From: an uncultured Bacilli bacterium
GTDB taxonomy: Bacteria > Bacillota_I > Bacilli_A > RF39 > UBA660
Length of the DNA stretch: 64,000 nucleotides
Assembly (NCBI GenBank): GCA_934095865.1
Contig: CAKOKU010000006.1
Span: 3,314 to 67,313, forward strand
Direction of reading: 5' to 3'
Shown here: positions 1-8,420 of the stretch, one piece after another
Layout of the letters: each line of letters starts with the position of its first letter
Position numbering within the stretch: position 1 is the first letter of the stretch
The notes under the pieces: model-generated
What the model was told of the DNA's origin: nothing
The model's database searches: none
What the model saw: only the letters and a program-made list of their open reading frames with translations
Made by a program: the position numbers and the translations under genes

Positions 1-2148
1 AAAAAACAAGCCATTAAATCAGCTTGCTGTAATGCCATCTCGTCATCTCCGTTAAGTTCGTTTGAAGATTACCGTGCTTCTTTAATAAAGTGGTTAGAAG
101 ATCAAATAGTTAGAATTGAAGCTAAAAAAAGAGATCAAGAAACTACTAAAAACACTTTAGAATCAGACCGTGATTATACTGCTGAAGATGAAGAAGTAAA
201 GAAAATTGAAAGAGAAATAAATAAAATACGTGCTTCTGTTTTAGAAGGAAAAGTAGTTTTAAACGGACCTGTTATTGAAAAAATTAAAGGCTTGAGAGCT
301 AAAAAAAGCTCTCTAGAACATGAAACTTTTACGTTTGTCTGCACAGAAAAAATCAAAAAAACATTAAAGAGAATAAGTAATGATATTACTAAACTTCAAA
401 TGGAGTTATATAACTTAATGCGTATGGATATCTCCGAATTAAAAAATATGATATTAGGAGAGTATACAGATACAAAAGTTTCTATAACATATGCCAATTT
501 AGTTAGAATTTACCGCAGTTATGTTGCTAATGTAGTTAATGTTCCATTAGATTTAAAAGAAGAATACCGAAAAAATTGTGATAGATATAGTAAAATCCTA
601 GATTCAATTGAAGAACCAACTGTTGATAATGAACCACTTGAGCCAATCGAAAACGAATTAAAGGAATTATATAATTATAGAAAATCACTTCTAAATTATA
701 AGCAAAAACCACTAGATTATGAAAAAGAAAATAAATTTCTATATACAAGCATCAGAAATGCCGGTTTAATGGAATTGCCATTTGATGAAACAGCATGGCA
801 TACGTATTTTGGTGAATATTACGACACATTAGCCAATTCTATTTCTAGATTAAAAGATATAAATGGTAAATATAGTGCTTTAATCAGTAATAGTTTACGC
901 AGTAAGAAAGATGATAAAAAGATAGAAGGTTATAGAGAAGAATTAGAGTATTTATTAGATGAACTATACAATAAAGTATTGTCATTATATCTAAAAACTA
1001 ATTGTTATATCAACGTTAATATCTACGATTACCGTGATAATGAAACTTTGAGTAAATATATTGAATATTTAGGAGCAAGTATTGACGAAGAAGTAGCCAA
1101 TGTTGATACAAAAATAGAAACTCTAAATCAAAAGAAACAAAATATTATTACTTTTGTTAATGAAAAGTATAGTGAAATTGAACACATTAAGCATGAATTA
1201 AATAGTATTTTAAAAGGAGAACATCACCAAGAACTATCAACACCAAAACAAGTAGCACAAGAAAAAGAGAGTGTACCAACAATGCCAACTTATTCTACAT
1301 TCGCCTTTGATACACCAAACACCCAAGCTGCTGAACCAGAGAGAAATTCATCTTTCTTTGATAATGCAATTGGTCTTGATTTTGAAAATGTTTCTAAAGA
1401 AGCTGCCATTCCAAGTAGAGCAAATAATCATCCATCTAAAGATACAACAATAGATTTTGATCCAACAAATATTTTCGGCATTGAAAATAATGATGATGAG
1501 TCTGTTGAACCAGATATCAATACCAAACAATCATCATCATCAAAACTTGACTCTATAACTCAAAGTAAAGAAACATCAACCAATGAAATAAATTTTGATG
1601 ATATTTTTGCATCAAGCCAAGATAATATTATAGATTTTGAAACGAAAGAAGAACAACAATCTCATCAAGAGACAATTCCTAATGCTATTGAGGAAGCTGA
1701 ATTTAAAGATTTGCTAGAACCTAAAGCTATTCAAGAACCAAACAATATTGTTTCTACTAAACCAAAAAGAGGTTTACTTGTTAAAAAGATAGAACCGGTA
1801 ATAGAAACAGCTGGCGTATCTCAAAAAGAGCCAGTAATCAGTGATGCTGAAGCCATAAAAGAACGTATAATTAATGGCCAAGCTGAGAAAAAAGAAAAAA
1901 TCACAAAGCCAGTATTAGCAAGTGAAGTAGGAGAGGAATATAACGAATCAACAGCTCCTATAAATTTAAGTGACTTCTTAAACGGAACCCTTAGAACAGA
2001 AGCTCCAGCAAGTCCGAACGAAATAAAAGAACCAGAAGAAAAATTATCTCAAAAGGATAATGATGACTTGGCAGCTTTCTTAATGCAAATTACTGCTAAT
2101 GACAAGAACCAAGATAAACAAATAAAACCAATGGATTATGTTGGATAA
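1..2148 (+). CDS. Coiled-coil / acidic low-complexity protein, 5' end outside window
   Basis: The frame is open from base 1 to the TAA at 2146-2148 (715 codons visible), so the gene begins upstream of the window. A TTG at 292 can be read as a start but is internal: the same frame continues upstream without a stop and with the same Lys/Glu-rich composition. The visible N-terminal ~400 residues are charged and predicted helical/coiled-coil (many E, K, L). Residues from about 410 on are acidic and Ser/Gln/Pro-rich, with repeated short motifs of the type INFDDIF/IDFDPTNIF. No signal peptide or membrane segment is visible. The architecture resembles the gene at 49412-51499 (coiled coil plus acidic middle). 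I do not recognise a family; a cytoplasmic scaffold or cytoskeletal role would be inference only. Confidence 0.85.
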   Translation, partial: KKQAIKSACCNAISSSPLSSFEDYRASLIKWLEDQIVRIEAKKRDQETTKNTLESDRDYTAEDEEVKKIEREINKIRASVLEGKVVLNGPVIEKIKGLRAKKSSLEHETFTFVCTEKIKKTLKRISNDITKLQMELYNLMRMDISELKNMILGEYTDTKVSITYANLVRIYRSYVANVVNVPLDLKEEYRKNCDRYSKILDSIEEPTVDNEPLEPIENELKELYNYRKSLLNYKQKPLDYEKENKFLYTSIRNAGLMELPFDETAWHTYFGEYYDTLANSISRLKDINGKYSALISNSLRSKKDDKKIEGYREELEYLLDELYNKVLSLYLKTNCYINVNIYDYRDNETLSKYIEYLGASIDEEVANVDTKIETLNQKKQNIITFVNEKYSEIEHIKHELNSILKGEHHQELSTPKQVAQEKESVPTMPTYSTFAFDTPNTQAAEPERNSSFFDNAIGLDFENVSKEAAIPSRANNHPSKDTTIDFDPTNIFGIENNDDESVEPDINTKQSSSSKLDSITQSKETSTNEINFDDIFASSQDNIIDFETKEEQQSHQETIPNAIEEAEFKDLLEPKAIQEPNNIVSTKPKRGLLVKKIEPVIETAGVSQKEPVISDAEAIKERIINGQAEKKEKITKPVLASEVGEEYNESTAPINLSDFLNGTLRTEAPASPNEIKEPEEKLSQKDNDDLAAFLMQITANDKNQDKQIKPMDYVG

Positions 2149-2170
2149 CAAGTAGCAATACTTGTTTTTT
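2147..2170 (+). terminator. Intrinsic terminator of the partial gene
   Basis: An 8-bp stem (2147-2154 with 2159-2166, core ACAAGTA/TACTTGT), a 4-nt loop and a run of T to 2170. It begins within the stop codon of the preceding gene. Confidence 0.8.
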
Positions 2171-2171
2171 C

Positions 2172-2199
2172 TTGACTTTATTTTAATTAATATGATAAT
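2172..2199 (+). promoter_or_regulatory. Candidate sigma-A promoter for recX
   Basis: TTGACT (2172-2177), a 16-bp gap, then GATAAT (2194-2199), just after the terminator. The predicted transcript would start close to the ribosome-binding site, giving a very short leader. Confidence 0.5.
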
Positions 2200-2217
2200 T
2201 TGAAAGCAGGTGATACC

Positions 2218-2985
2218 ATGAAAATAGTAAAGTATCAAAAATGTGGAAAAAATACTTATAAAATATATTTAGAAGATGGGCGTGTACTGCTACTTTATGA
2301 CAATATAATTTTAAAATATAATCTTTTGTTAACCAAAAAAATAACCAAGACAGTGGAAGAAAGTATTTTAATGGATAATCAAAAAGAAGAGGCCTATTAT
2401 AAAGCGCTACTATTTTTAAGTAAAAAATATCATAGTATTCAAGAAACCCAAAGATATTTAGCAACCTATTCTTTAAATATTCAAACGGAAATAATTGAAC
2501 GTTTAAAAAAAGAAGGGTATTTGGATGATTATAAATACGCCAGCGCTTTTATAAATGATAAAATTAATCTAAGCTTAGATGGATTTAATAAGATTAAAAA
2601 TGCTTTAATAGAAAAAGGCGTTGCTGAAAATATTGTTTTGTCATCATTAGAAGCCATACCAGAAAAAACGTGGTATGAACGTAGCCAGAAAGCAATTAAT
2701 AAAAAAGCTAGCAACTATGAAAAATACAGCAGTAAAGTTAAAAAATCTAAGTTTTATAGTTATTTAATAAATTTGGGATATACGAGTAATCAGATAAACT
2801 CTTGTATAAACCGATTTGATTTCAGTGATGATACACAAGCCTTAGAAAAAGATTATCTTAAAGTCAAAAAAGCCTTAGTTGCCAAATATAGTGGTCCTAA
2901 ATTTAACTATATGTTAAAAAGCAAACTTTATGCTAAAGGATATAATATGGAATCTATTAATAAATTAATCGAACAAGATAATTGA
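2218..2985 (+). CDS. recX: Regulatory protein RecX
   Basis: 255 residues. RecX binds RecA filaments and limits recombinase activity. The middle and C-terminal parts show the three-helix RecX repeats, e.g. LDDYKYASAFINDK followed by GFNKIKNALIEKGV, and again in the last 100 residues. The open frame extends to a TTG at 2200, but GCAGGTGAT at 2206-2214 is a good Shine-Dalgarno for the ATG at 2218, so I use that. It has its own promoter and stands alone; recA is not in the window. The gene ends in TGA, one of several showing that TGA is a stop in this organism. Confidence 0.88.
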   Translation: MKIVKYQKCGKNTYKIYLEDGRVLLLYDNIILKYNLLLTKKITKTVEESILMDNQKEEAYYKALLFLSKKYHSIQETQRYLATYSLNIQTEIIERLKKEGYLDDYKYASAFINDKINLSLDGFNKIKNALIEKGVAENIVLSSLEAIPEKTWYERSQKAINKKASNYEKYSSKVKKSKFYSYLINLGYTSNQINSCINRFDFSDDTQALEKDYLKVKKALVAKYSGPKFNYMLKSKLYAKGYNMESINKLIEQDN

Positions 2986-3145
2986 GATAAAAGTTTTAAC
3001 GGTAATAATAAATTAATATGTTTAAAGCTAGAAGATATTAAAACTAAGTTTTAACTATATAAAATAGATTTGGTAGAAATTTTTCACATATAGTAGATTC
3101 CATTTATAATAGAATTTTTTACACACTCATTAATACAATGCAAAT

Positions 3146-3176
3146 AAAAAATGTTACATCATCGGTAACATTTTTT
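3146..3176 (-). terminator. Bidirectional terminator between recX and prsA
   Basis: A 12-bp stem with A/T-tracts on both flanks: AAAAAATGTTAC (3146-3157), a 7-nt loop, GTAACATTTTTT (3165-3176). It can end prsA on the minus strand and recX read-through on the plus strand. Confidence 0.85.
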
Positions 3177-3181
3177 AATTA

Positions 3182-4225
3182 CTAATTGCTTGAAGAATTA
3201 TTTTTACTTTCTTGAATTTGTAGTAATGAATTTTGAATATAATTTGTATATTTTTTAGCTAAATCATCATCAATAATATCCATACCATATTCTTTTCTAA
3301 CTTCTTGCATTGATTTAATATAAGCTTCTTGGTTTTCACTTAAGTAATCACTAACTAAAGCATCAACAATTGTATCCTTAACTGAATCTAATGAAGCTTT
3401 TTCTTTAGTTTCAGCGCGGTAAATTAAATGATAACCTAATTCAGTTTCAACAATTGTTGCTGAGTAAGCACCATCTTTCAATTTATATGCTTCATCAACT
3501 AAGTTTTTATAAGTTGAATCCAACGTATCAGTGTTAATCCAACCTAAATCGCCGCCGTTGTCTTTTGTAGCATCATCATTTGAATATTCTTTAGCAAGTT
3601 CACTAAATTTAGTAGCAATATCATCATTGCCAGCAGCCTTTAATTTATCAAGAGCTTCTTGAGCTTTGGCTTTAGCTTCATTTTTAGCAGTAGTTTTTTC
3701 ATCAGTAGTAGCATTAGAATCATATTCTACACTAAACAAAATATGAGAAACTTTAATATCAGGTTTAATTTCATCATCATAGTATTTTTTAATTTGCTTA
3801 TCAGTAATTTTACCTTTAGCATAATCTTCAGCTGCATTATTTTGAAGTTTACTTAAATATACATAGTCAGTATAATCTTCAATTGAATCAAAATTAGCTT
3901 GACTTAAGATACTATCTAAATTATCACCATAATAATCTTTTACTTGTTTTGCTAAATTTTCAGCATAGCTTTTTGCCTCTTCTAGATTATCAGCATATTT
4001 TTTCTCTAAAATGGTTTTATCTATTAAATTTAAAACTACACTAATACCATACTTATCTTTCATTGAATTGTAAAAATCATTTACGCTTATTTTTACATCA
4101 TCATTAAATGTTACTATGGCTTGTTCACCATTTTCTAAAGTTGGTATTGTTTTTGCGCCACATCCACTAAGCAAAGTTACACTTACTAAACCAAGAGCAA
4201 TACTTTTTTGCAATTTTCTATTCAT
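3182..4225 (-). CDS. prsA: PrsA-type peptidyl-prolyl isomerase lipoprotein
   Basis: 347 residues. An extracytoplasmic foldase that helps secreted proteins fold at the membrane/wall interface. The N-terminus is a lipoprotein signal with lipobox LLSGC (Cys about 22). A helical SurA/PrsA-like region follows, then a parvulin (PpiC) domain from about 155 to 275, starting IKVSHILF and including GGDLGWI and the closing LGYHLIYR. The C-terminus is Ser/Asn-rich. The Shine-Dalgarno is GGGAGGAGA about 8 nt before the ATG. It is monocistronic with its own promoter and terminator. The window holds many large secreted proteins, which are natural clients (inference). Confidence 0.93.
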   Translation of the reverse strand: MNRKLQKSIALGLVSVTLLSGCGAKTIPTLENGEQAIVTFNDDVKISVNDFYNSMKDKYGISVVLNLIDKTILEKKYADNLEEAKSYAENLAKQVKDYYGDNLDSILSQANFDSIEDYTDYVYLSKLQNNAAEDYAKGKITDKQIKKYYDDEIKPDIKVSHILFSVEYDSNATTDEKTTAKNEAKAKAQEALDKLKAAGNDDIATKFSELAKEYSNDDATKDNGGDLGWINTDTLDSTYKNLVDEAYKLKDGAYSATIVETELGYHLIYRAETKEKASLDSVKDTIVDALVSDYLSENQEAYIKSMQEVRKEYGMDIIDDDLAKKYTNYIQNSLLQIQESKNNSSSN

Positions 4226-4246
4226 CTTTTATCTCTCCTCCCAATT

Positions 4247-4255
4247 ATTATAGCA
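4247..4255 (-). promoter_or_regulatory. Extended -10 promoter of prsA
   Basis: The minus strand reads TGCTATAAT, a perfect extended -10, about 22 nt upstream of the ATG. No good -35 is seen, as expected for an extended -10 promoter. The same 9-mer serves the genes at 6611 and 52083. Confidence 0.7.
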
Positions 4256-4620
4256 TATTATCATATTGTGGTACTACAACTTTACGTTTTATTAACGAAT
4301 TTTTTGCCTATAAAGTAGGGTATTTAGCTGATTATTTAATACTTTTCTTAATTATAATAATAGATATTAAAAATTTAAGAGCCGAACTTATAGAATTTTT
4401 TTAGTAAGATCATAAGTCATATGATTTACAAATAAATAAAGAATCAAATTTAATTGTATAAACCAATTGAGTTTACTATAAAAAAGCAATTACTTAATCT
4501 TAACTTTCCCATTTTACTATTAATTAAGAAGCCTTCTCTAAAATTTTTAACTATGCTTTAATAAAATCATCAAACTAATAAAAAAACAAGAACTAAAACT
4601 AATTCTTGCTATTCTTAAAT
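4256..4620. other. Non-coding gap, nothing clear except a terminator
   Basis: About 365 bases of very AT-rich DNA between prsA and the lipoprotein gene. Apart from the minus-strand terminator at 4580-4608 I see no gene, RNA or repeat. Confidence 0.5.
4580..4608 (-). terminator. Terminator of the 6611-4621 operon
   Basis: On the minus strand CAAGAA (4608-4603), a 10-nt loop and TTCTTG (4592-4587), followed by seven T. It lies directly after the lipoprotein gene. Confidence 0.65.
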
Positions 4621-5124
4621 TTATTTTATATAAAAGTAATATGAGTTACCATTGGAGTTATCATCATAAACTTCACCATAATAAATGGCATAAGGTTTAA
4701 CAATATTACTTTTTAATTCATACTTAATAGTAATGTCCTTTGTTTCATTAATATTAAAAGTATATAATGTATTTTTTTCTTCTTCTTCAATTGGATAAGT
4801 ATAAGATGAAGTTTCTTTATCTAAATTCCACATAAGTGGGAAATCACGATTACTTAATGCTTGCTTTTTATTAGTTGTATTTTCAATTTTTAAAGTAATA
4901 ATTAATTGATTATCTTCGGTTTTAACTTCTTCTAATGTGATGTTAAATTCGCTCGTTTTAGCTGTATCCCCAACGTATAATCCCATATATCCTTTTGAAC
5001 CATCTGTACTTTCTATTAAGCCATTGGTTTTCCAAGCTGGATAATCACTACTTTGAAATGGTAAACTGCATCCTGATAGCAAAATTAATCCAATTAATAA
5101 AGTAAAAACTTTTAATTTCTTCAT
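4621..5124 (-). CDS. DUF4352-like Ig-fold lipoprotein
   Basis: 167 residues. Lipobox LLSGC places Cys at about 19. The rest looks like a DUF4352-type beta-sandwich: GLYVGDTAKTSEFNITLEEV, then LIITLKIENTTNKKQALS, the usual pattern in Firmicute surface lipoproteins (family assignment by pattern only). It is the last gene of a three-gene minus-strand operon; one base separates it from the upstream stop. Function unknown; a cell-surface accessory protein is the best guess. Confidence 0.7.
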   Translation of the reverse strand: MKKLKVFTLLIGLILLSGCSLPFQSSDYPAWKTNGLIESTDGSKGYMGLYVGDTAKTSEFNITLEEVKTEDNQLIITLKIENTTNKKQALSNRDFPLMWNLDKETSSYTYPIEEEEKNTLYTFNINETKDITIKYELKSNIVKPYAIYYGEVYDDNSNGNSYYFYIK

Positions 5125-5125
5125 T

Positions 5126-6043
5126 TTAATCTCCTATTTTTTTAATTTCATAAGTATTAGCATTTTGTCTTTGTAAACTATAAGATGTGAATATACCGAT
5201 TACTGATAAAATATAACCACTAATTAAGCCACTAGTAAATAATTTTGGGAAGTCTTTAATAGTCTTCAAATAATAAGGAATAGCTTTATAAGCATCAAAT
5301 AAGCTAATTATGTATTCGTCTTTATATAGATTATAAATGTATATGGCACTGTTAAGTTCATGAGCAACAAAAACCATAAATAAACCAATAACAGTTGAAA
5401 TAATAATACCTGGCAATTTTATGTTATGAGCAAATTTCTTATAGAATACTGCACTACCCATTGTAATAGCAATGCCAGCAATTCCTGACTCTATTCCAAT
5501 AAAGCCAAACAATATCCAAAGTAGAACACCTGGAATACAACCTATTACAGAACCAATAATACCTAAGAATATATTTTCCTTTAGCTTATTATATTTCTCC
5601 TTTTTGTAATTAATTGATTTTTTAATTTCATTGTAACAATCATCACAGAAAAAGCTTATTTCACAATCATTATTTACTAGAAAAGTTTCTTTAACTTCTT
5701 TACAATGACGACAAACTTCCTTAGCCTCAACGTTATCAAGATACTTCTTTGTAACTTCTAGTAGAGGATTTATTATTTCTGGTAAGAATTTTTTATTAGT
5801 AACTGAGCCAACAATTTGCAAATTTTTATTATTGTAACTTATGATCGCATCTTTATTTATTTTTTTAATATTATCAGCCAATTTCTTAATATCCTTTTTG
5901 ACATCTATACTAAAGCTCAAAGTATAAACGCTAGATTGATAATCATATTTAATTAAAAAATGATACTTATCAAGATTTCCTGCAAAGATGTTACTTCCAC
6001 AATAAACAGTATTACTTCCGATTTTATTTGCTATTTTTTTCAT
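5126..6043 (-). CDS. Membrane protein with a CxxC zinc-ribbon-like segment
   Basis: 305 residues. Residues 1-105 are soluble. Two CxxC pairs (CRHC at about 111 and CDDC at about 134) form a probable zinc ribbon. Four or so hydrophobic helices follow from about 160 onward, the first pair rich in Gly/Ile. Its start overlaps the end of the upstream gene by 20 bases, with GGAAG before the ATG, so the two are likely translationally coupled. I recognise no family. The context (DUF5662-like enzyme upstream, surface lipoprotein downstream) gives no firm function. Confidence 0.75.
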   Translation of the reverse strand: MKKIANKIGSNTVYCGSNIFAGNLDKYHFLIKYDYQSSVYTLSFSIDVKKDIKKLADNIKKINKDAIISYNNKNLQIVGSVTNKKFLPEIINPLLEVTKKYLDNVEAKEVCRHCKEVKETFLVNNDCEISFFCDDCYNEIKKSINYKKEKYNKLKENIFLGIIGSVIGCIPGVLLWILFGFIGIESGIAGIAITMGSAVFYKKFAHNIKLPGIIISTVIGLFMVFVAHELNSAIYIYNLYKDEYIISLFDAYKAIPYYLKTIKDFPKLFTSGLISGYILSVIGIFTSYSLQRQNANTYEIKKIGD

Positions 6044-6611
6044 TTTTATCTTCCTTTTCTATTTTTTTCTTTGTATGCTTTTCATAAACACTTTTTAAAT
6101 ATTTAGAATTAATTGTTTCTTTTTCACCATTTGCCCCTAAGTATTCTAATACTTCAGTAATAAACCCTTGAATTTTGCGATTCACCATGGCTGCATCTCT
6201 TGTTTTATTCCAATAATAATATGCTGACATATTTGTATATTTTTTCCCTTGATAAGTTTTTGACGCTGCAATCATATCACAAATCATCTCAACTGCATAT
6301 TTATAAGGAATAACGGGAGCCTTTAGGGGAGCTGCATAATCGAACCAATATTCATGATGGTGCTTATTTCTTCCTTTATGATGCAACCACGCCATCGAAT
6401 AACCTTTATCTTTTTTTGCATTGATTATTGGTGAATACTTTCCCTTAGCATAATACTTAACTCCTTCAAAAAATTCAACAGGACTATATTTGGATAAATC
6501 ATGTACAAACCCTTGCCACGGAATACCAGCCTTACAACATAAAATAAAAACTTTAAAGCGATGAAGATTAACTGTGTGTAAATGTCCAAAGAAATTTAAA
6601 AAGTATTTCAT
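6024..6611 (-). CDS. DUF5662-like protein
   Basis: 195 residues, cytoplasmic and His-rich. It begins MKYFLNFFGHLHTVNLHR and contains GFVHDLSKYSP, AWLHHKGRNKHHHEYW and a C-terminal Lys-rich tail. The spaced His/Asp residues (HDLSKYS, HHKGRNKHHHE) look like a metal site in an HD-like helical fold. This pattern matches what I know as DUF5662 in Firmicutes; the function is not established. First gene of the minus-strand operon, with AAAGGAATT as Shine-Dalgarno and a strong promoter upstream. Confidence 0.72.
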   Translation of the reverse strand: MKYFLNFFGHLHTVNLHRFKVFILCCKAGIPWQGFVHDLSKYSPVEFFEGVKYYAKGKYSPIINAKKDKGYSMAWLHHKGRNKHHHEYWFDYAAPLKAPVIPYKYAVEMICDMIAASKTYQGKKYTNMSAYYYWNKTRDAAMVNRKIQGFITEVLEYLGANGEKETINSKYLKSVYEKHTKKKIEKEDKNEKNSK

Positions 6612-6635
6612 GCGCTAATTCCTTTCAATATCTTT

Positions 6636-6664
6636 ATTATAGCATTTCTGTTTTAAAGTGTAAA
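6636..6664 (-). promoter_or_regulatory. Strong sigma-A promoter for the 6611-4621 operon
   Basis: On the minus strand TTTACA (6664-6659), 17 bp, then TATAAT (6641-6636), preceded by TGC to make an extended -10. Confidence 0.82.
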
Positions 6665-6799
6665 TTAATGATGAAATATAACTTAGGAAAGTTTTTTAGA
6701 CGATTTACATATAAATGTATAAATTCACATAAATTTCATATAATAAAAAGGAAAATATAGTATAATTAAATTATATTAATAGAAAAGAGGATATTAATT

Positions 6800-7204
6800 A
6801 TGAAGAAAAAAACTGTTGCCACTTTAGTTGGCGGTATGGCTGCCGGTGCTGCCCTTGGTGTATTACTTGCTCCTAAATCAGGAAAAGAAACTAGAGCTGA
6901 TTTAATGGCAGCCTTTGATGATTTTATGAAGAAAGTAAAAGATATTGATTCTGATGATGTAAAGAAATATGTTGATAAAAATATCAAAAAAATCAAAAAA
7001 GAACTTGACGATTTAAGTATGGAAAAAGTCGGTAAAATTGCCAAAAAGAAAGCTAATGAAATTGAACGTTCTATGGCGGACTTGGTAGACTATGTTAAAG
7101 AAAAGGGGACTCCAGTTTTAGAAGAAGCTGTTGAATCTTTAAGACAAAAGGCTATTGAAGTAACAAATATGGCTATTAATAAATTAGAACAAAAAGAAGA
7201 CTAA
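6800..7204 (+). CDS. YtxH domain-containing protein
   Basis: 134 residues. The N-terminal hydrophobic Gly/Ala segment VGGMAAGAALGVLLAPKSGKETR is the signature of the YtxH/GvpP family (small stress-associated envelope proteins of Firmicutes, function poorly known). The rest is a charged, probably coiled-coil helix. GAGGATAT precedes the ATG. TATAAT at 6761-6766 may be the -10, although the -35 is weak. Monocistronic. Confidence 0.85.
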   Translation: MKKKTVATLVGGMAAGAALGVLLAPKSGKETRADLMAAFDDFMKKVKDIDSDDVKKYVDKNIKKIKKELDDLSMEKVGKIAKKKANEIERSMADLVDYVKEKGTPVLEEAVESLRQKAIEVTNMAINKLEQKED

Positions 7205-7236
7205 AATAATTACTTTAAAAATATTAATTAAAAAAT

Positions 7237-7300
7237 CCCAGTTGGATAATTTAAGATGCAATCGTTATTAGTAGGCATCGAACTTCCAATTGGGTTTTAT
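7237..7300 (+). terminator. Long two-helix terminator structure after the YtxH gene
   Basis: The outer stem is CCCAGTTGGA (7237-7246) with TCCAATTGGG (7285-7294), 10 bp with one G-T pair. An inner helix GATGC (7255-7259) with GCATC (7275-7279) sits in the loop. A T-rich tail follows on the plus strand, and A5 precedes the stem, so it could also stop minus-strand transcription. Confidence 0.65.
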
Positions 7301-7443
7301 TTTTGGCAAAAATCACTTAAAGATCTAGAAAGCTATGTCCATGATTACTTTTCTTAATAAAAAATTGTCAGAGAGAATCAAAAATAATAGCTTAGAAACA
7401 TTAAAATATAAAAATATAATACTTTAAAAGTGAAGATTAAAAA

Positions 7444-7469
7444 GAAAAAAACTTCGCCAAGGAAGTTTT
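7444..7469 (-). terminator. Terminator of rubrerythrin
   Basis: AAAACTTC (7448-7455), loop GCCAAG, GAAGTTTT (7462-7469); the minus strand continues into a T-run. Confidence 0.8.
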
Positions 7470-7475
7470 AAAATC

Positions 7476-8015
7476 TTAATAATTTTCTTTTTTAATTTCA
7501 AAGAAACTTTGTGGATGATTACATACTGGGCATACTTCTGGAGCATATTTACCAATTACAATATGTCCACAGTTACGACATTGCCAAATTCTATCACCAT
7601 CACTAGAGAATACAACGCCGCCTTCAATATTAGCAATAAGTTTACGGTATCTTTCTTCATGATGACGTTCGATTTCCCCAACGGCTTCAAATTTTTTAGC
7701 TAATTCTAAAAAACCTTCTTCGCGAGCTGTTTGGGCAAATTCTTGGTACATATCAGTCCATTCATAATTTTCTCCATTAGCAGCATCTTCTAAATTTTCT
7801 AAAGTTGTTGGAATCTTACCATCGTGTAGTTCTTTAAACCACATTTTAGCATGTTCTTTTTCATTATTAGCAGTTTCTTCAAAGATTTCAGCGTATTGTT
7901 CATATCCTTCTTTTTTAGCTTTTGAAGCATAGAAAGTATATTTATTTCTTGCTTGTGATTCGCCAGCAAATGCTTTAAGTAAATTTTGTTCAGTTTTACT
8001 TCCTTTTAGTTCCAT
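7476..8015 (-). CDS. rbr: Rubrerythrin
   Basis: 179 residues. A non-heme iron peroxidase that reduces hydrogen peroxide in anaerobes. A ferritin-like di-iron four-helix domain fills residues ~1-135 (ligand motifs NEKEHAKMWF and EIERHHEERY). A C-terminal rubredoxin-like Fe site uses CRNC and CPVC. The frame can be extended to a TTG at 8033, but AGAGGAG sits inside that extension just before the ATG at 8015, so 8015 is the start. Own promoter and terminator. It indicates an anaerobic lifestyle. Confidence 0.95.
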   Translation of the reverse strand: MELKGSKTEQNLLKAFAGESQARNKYTFYASKAKKEGYEQYAEIFEETANNEKEHAKMWFKELHDGKIPTTLENLEDAANGENYEWTDMYQEFAQTAREEGFLELAKKFEAVGEIERHHEERYRKLIANIEGGVVFSSDGDRIWQCRNCGHIVIGKYAPEVCPVCNHPQSFFEIKKENY

Positions 8016-8033
8016 GTTAACTCCTCTTTTCAA

Positions 8034-8051
8034 GTAATCGTTTTTGATTAC
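8034..8051. promoter_or_regulatory. Inverted repeat at the rubrerythrin transcription start
   Basis: GTAATC (8034-8039) and GATTAC (8046-8051) are perfect 6-bp arms separated by 6 nt, positioned at the predicted start of the transcript. A candidate operator, possibly for a peroxide or redox regulator; it does not match the PerR box I know. Confidence 0.35.
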
Positions 8052-8057
8052 AAAATT

Positions 8058-8085
8058 AGTATATCAAAATAAAAAAAATATTCAA
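8058..8085 (-). promoter_or_regulatory. Promoter of rubrerythrin
   Basis: On the minus strand TTGAAT (8085-8080), 16 bp, TATACT (8063-8058). Confidence 0.6.
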
Positions 8086-8113
8086 GAATTTTAGCCATTC
8101 TATAAATTTCTTA

Positions 8114-8224
8114 TAAAAAAAGAGCCAAAAGCTCTTAAATTCACTAAGGCGCAAGGAAATGGTTCAAAAGATAAATAGTTAGGTGTTCTTTTGAATCAAG
8201 ATTTCGGAATTTTCCTTGCTCTTA
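8114..8224 (-). ncRNA. Candidate small structured RNA with its own terminator
   Basis: On the minus strand a 9-bp outer helix (8219-8211 with 8159-8151, GCAAGGAAA/TTTCCTTGC) encloses an asymmetric internal loop (15 nt and 3 nt) and a 9-bp inner helix (8195-8187 with 8171-8163, TTCAAAAGA/TCTTTTGAA) with a 15-nt apical loop. A terminator follows: AAGAGC, 5-nt loop, GCTCTT, seven T (8136-8114). TATGAT at 8236-8231 is a plausible -10. There is no open frame in it. It lacks the SRP RNA, tmRNA, RNase P and common riboswitch motifs I know. It could be an sRNA or a terminating leader for rubrerythrin. Confidence 0.5.
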
Positions 8225-8236
8225 TAATCTATCATA

Positions 8237-8391
8237 TTAATATATAAATTACAATAGCTTATGTATAAATTCTTTGTAAATATTTACTAAACTTTTAATT
8301 TTTATAAAAAATAATTTTAAATTTTCATTTTTTTAAGCTTTCCGTGGCTTTTTCCTTTTTTTATTAAATATTTACAAAAAAGATAATTAGC
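8237..8391. other. Non-coding gap upstream of fmt
   Basis: AT-rich. A short AAGC/GCTT hairpin followed by T-runs around 8334-8368 is too weak to call. Nothing else is seen. Confidence 0.4.
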
Positions 8392-8420
8392 TTTTCATTT
8401 TTAAGAAAATACCTTATAAT
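8392..8420 (+). promoter_or_regulatory. Promoter of fmt
   Basis: TTTTCA (8392-8397), 17 bp, TATAAT (8415-8420). The -10 overlaps the first ATG of the long open frame (8419), which rules that ATG out as the start. Confidence 0.65.

Noticed and set aside
292..2148. Gene start at TTG 292
   Set aside because: The frame is open from base 1 with the same coiled-coil composition, so the gene enters from outside the window.
8334..8368. Plus-strand terminator around AAGC/GCTT
   Set aside because: Only a 4-bp stem, with no transcript on that strand to terminate.
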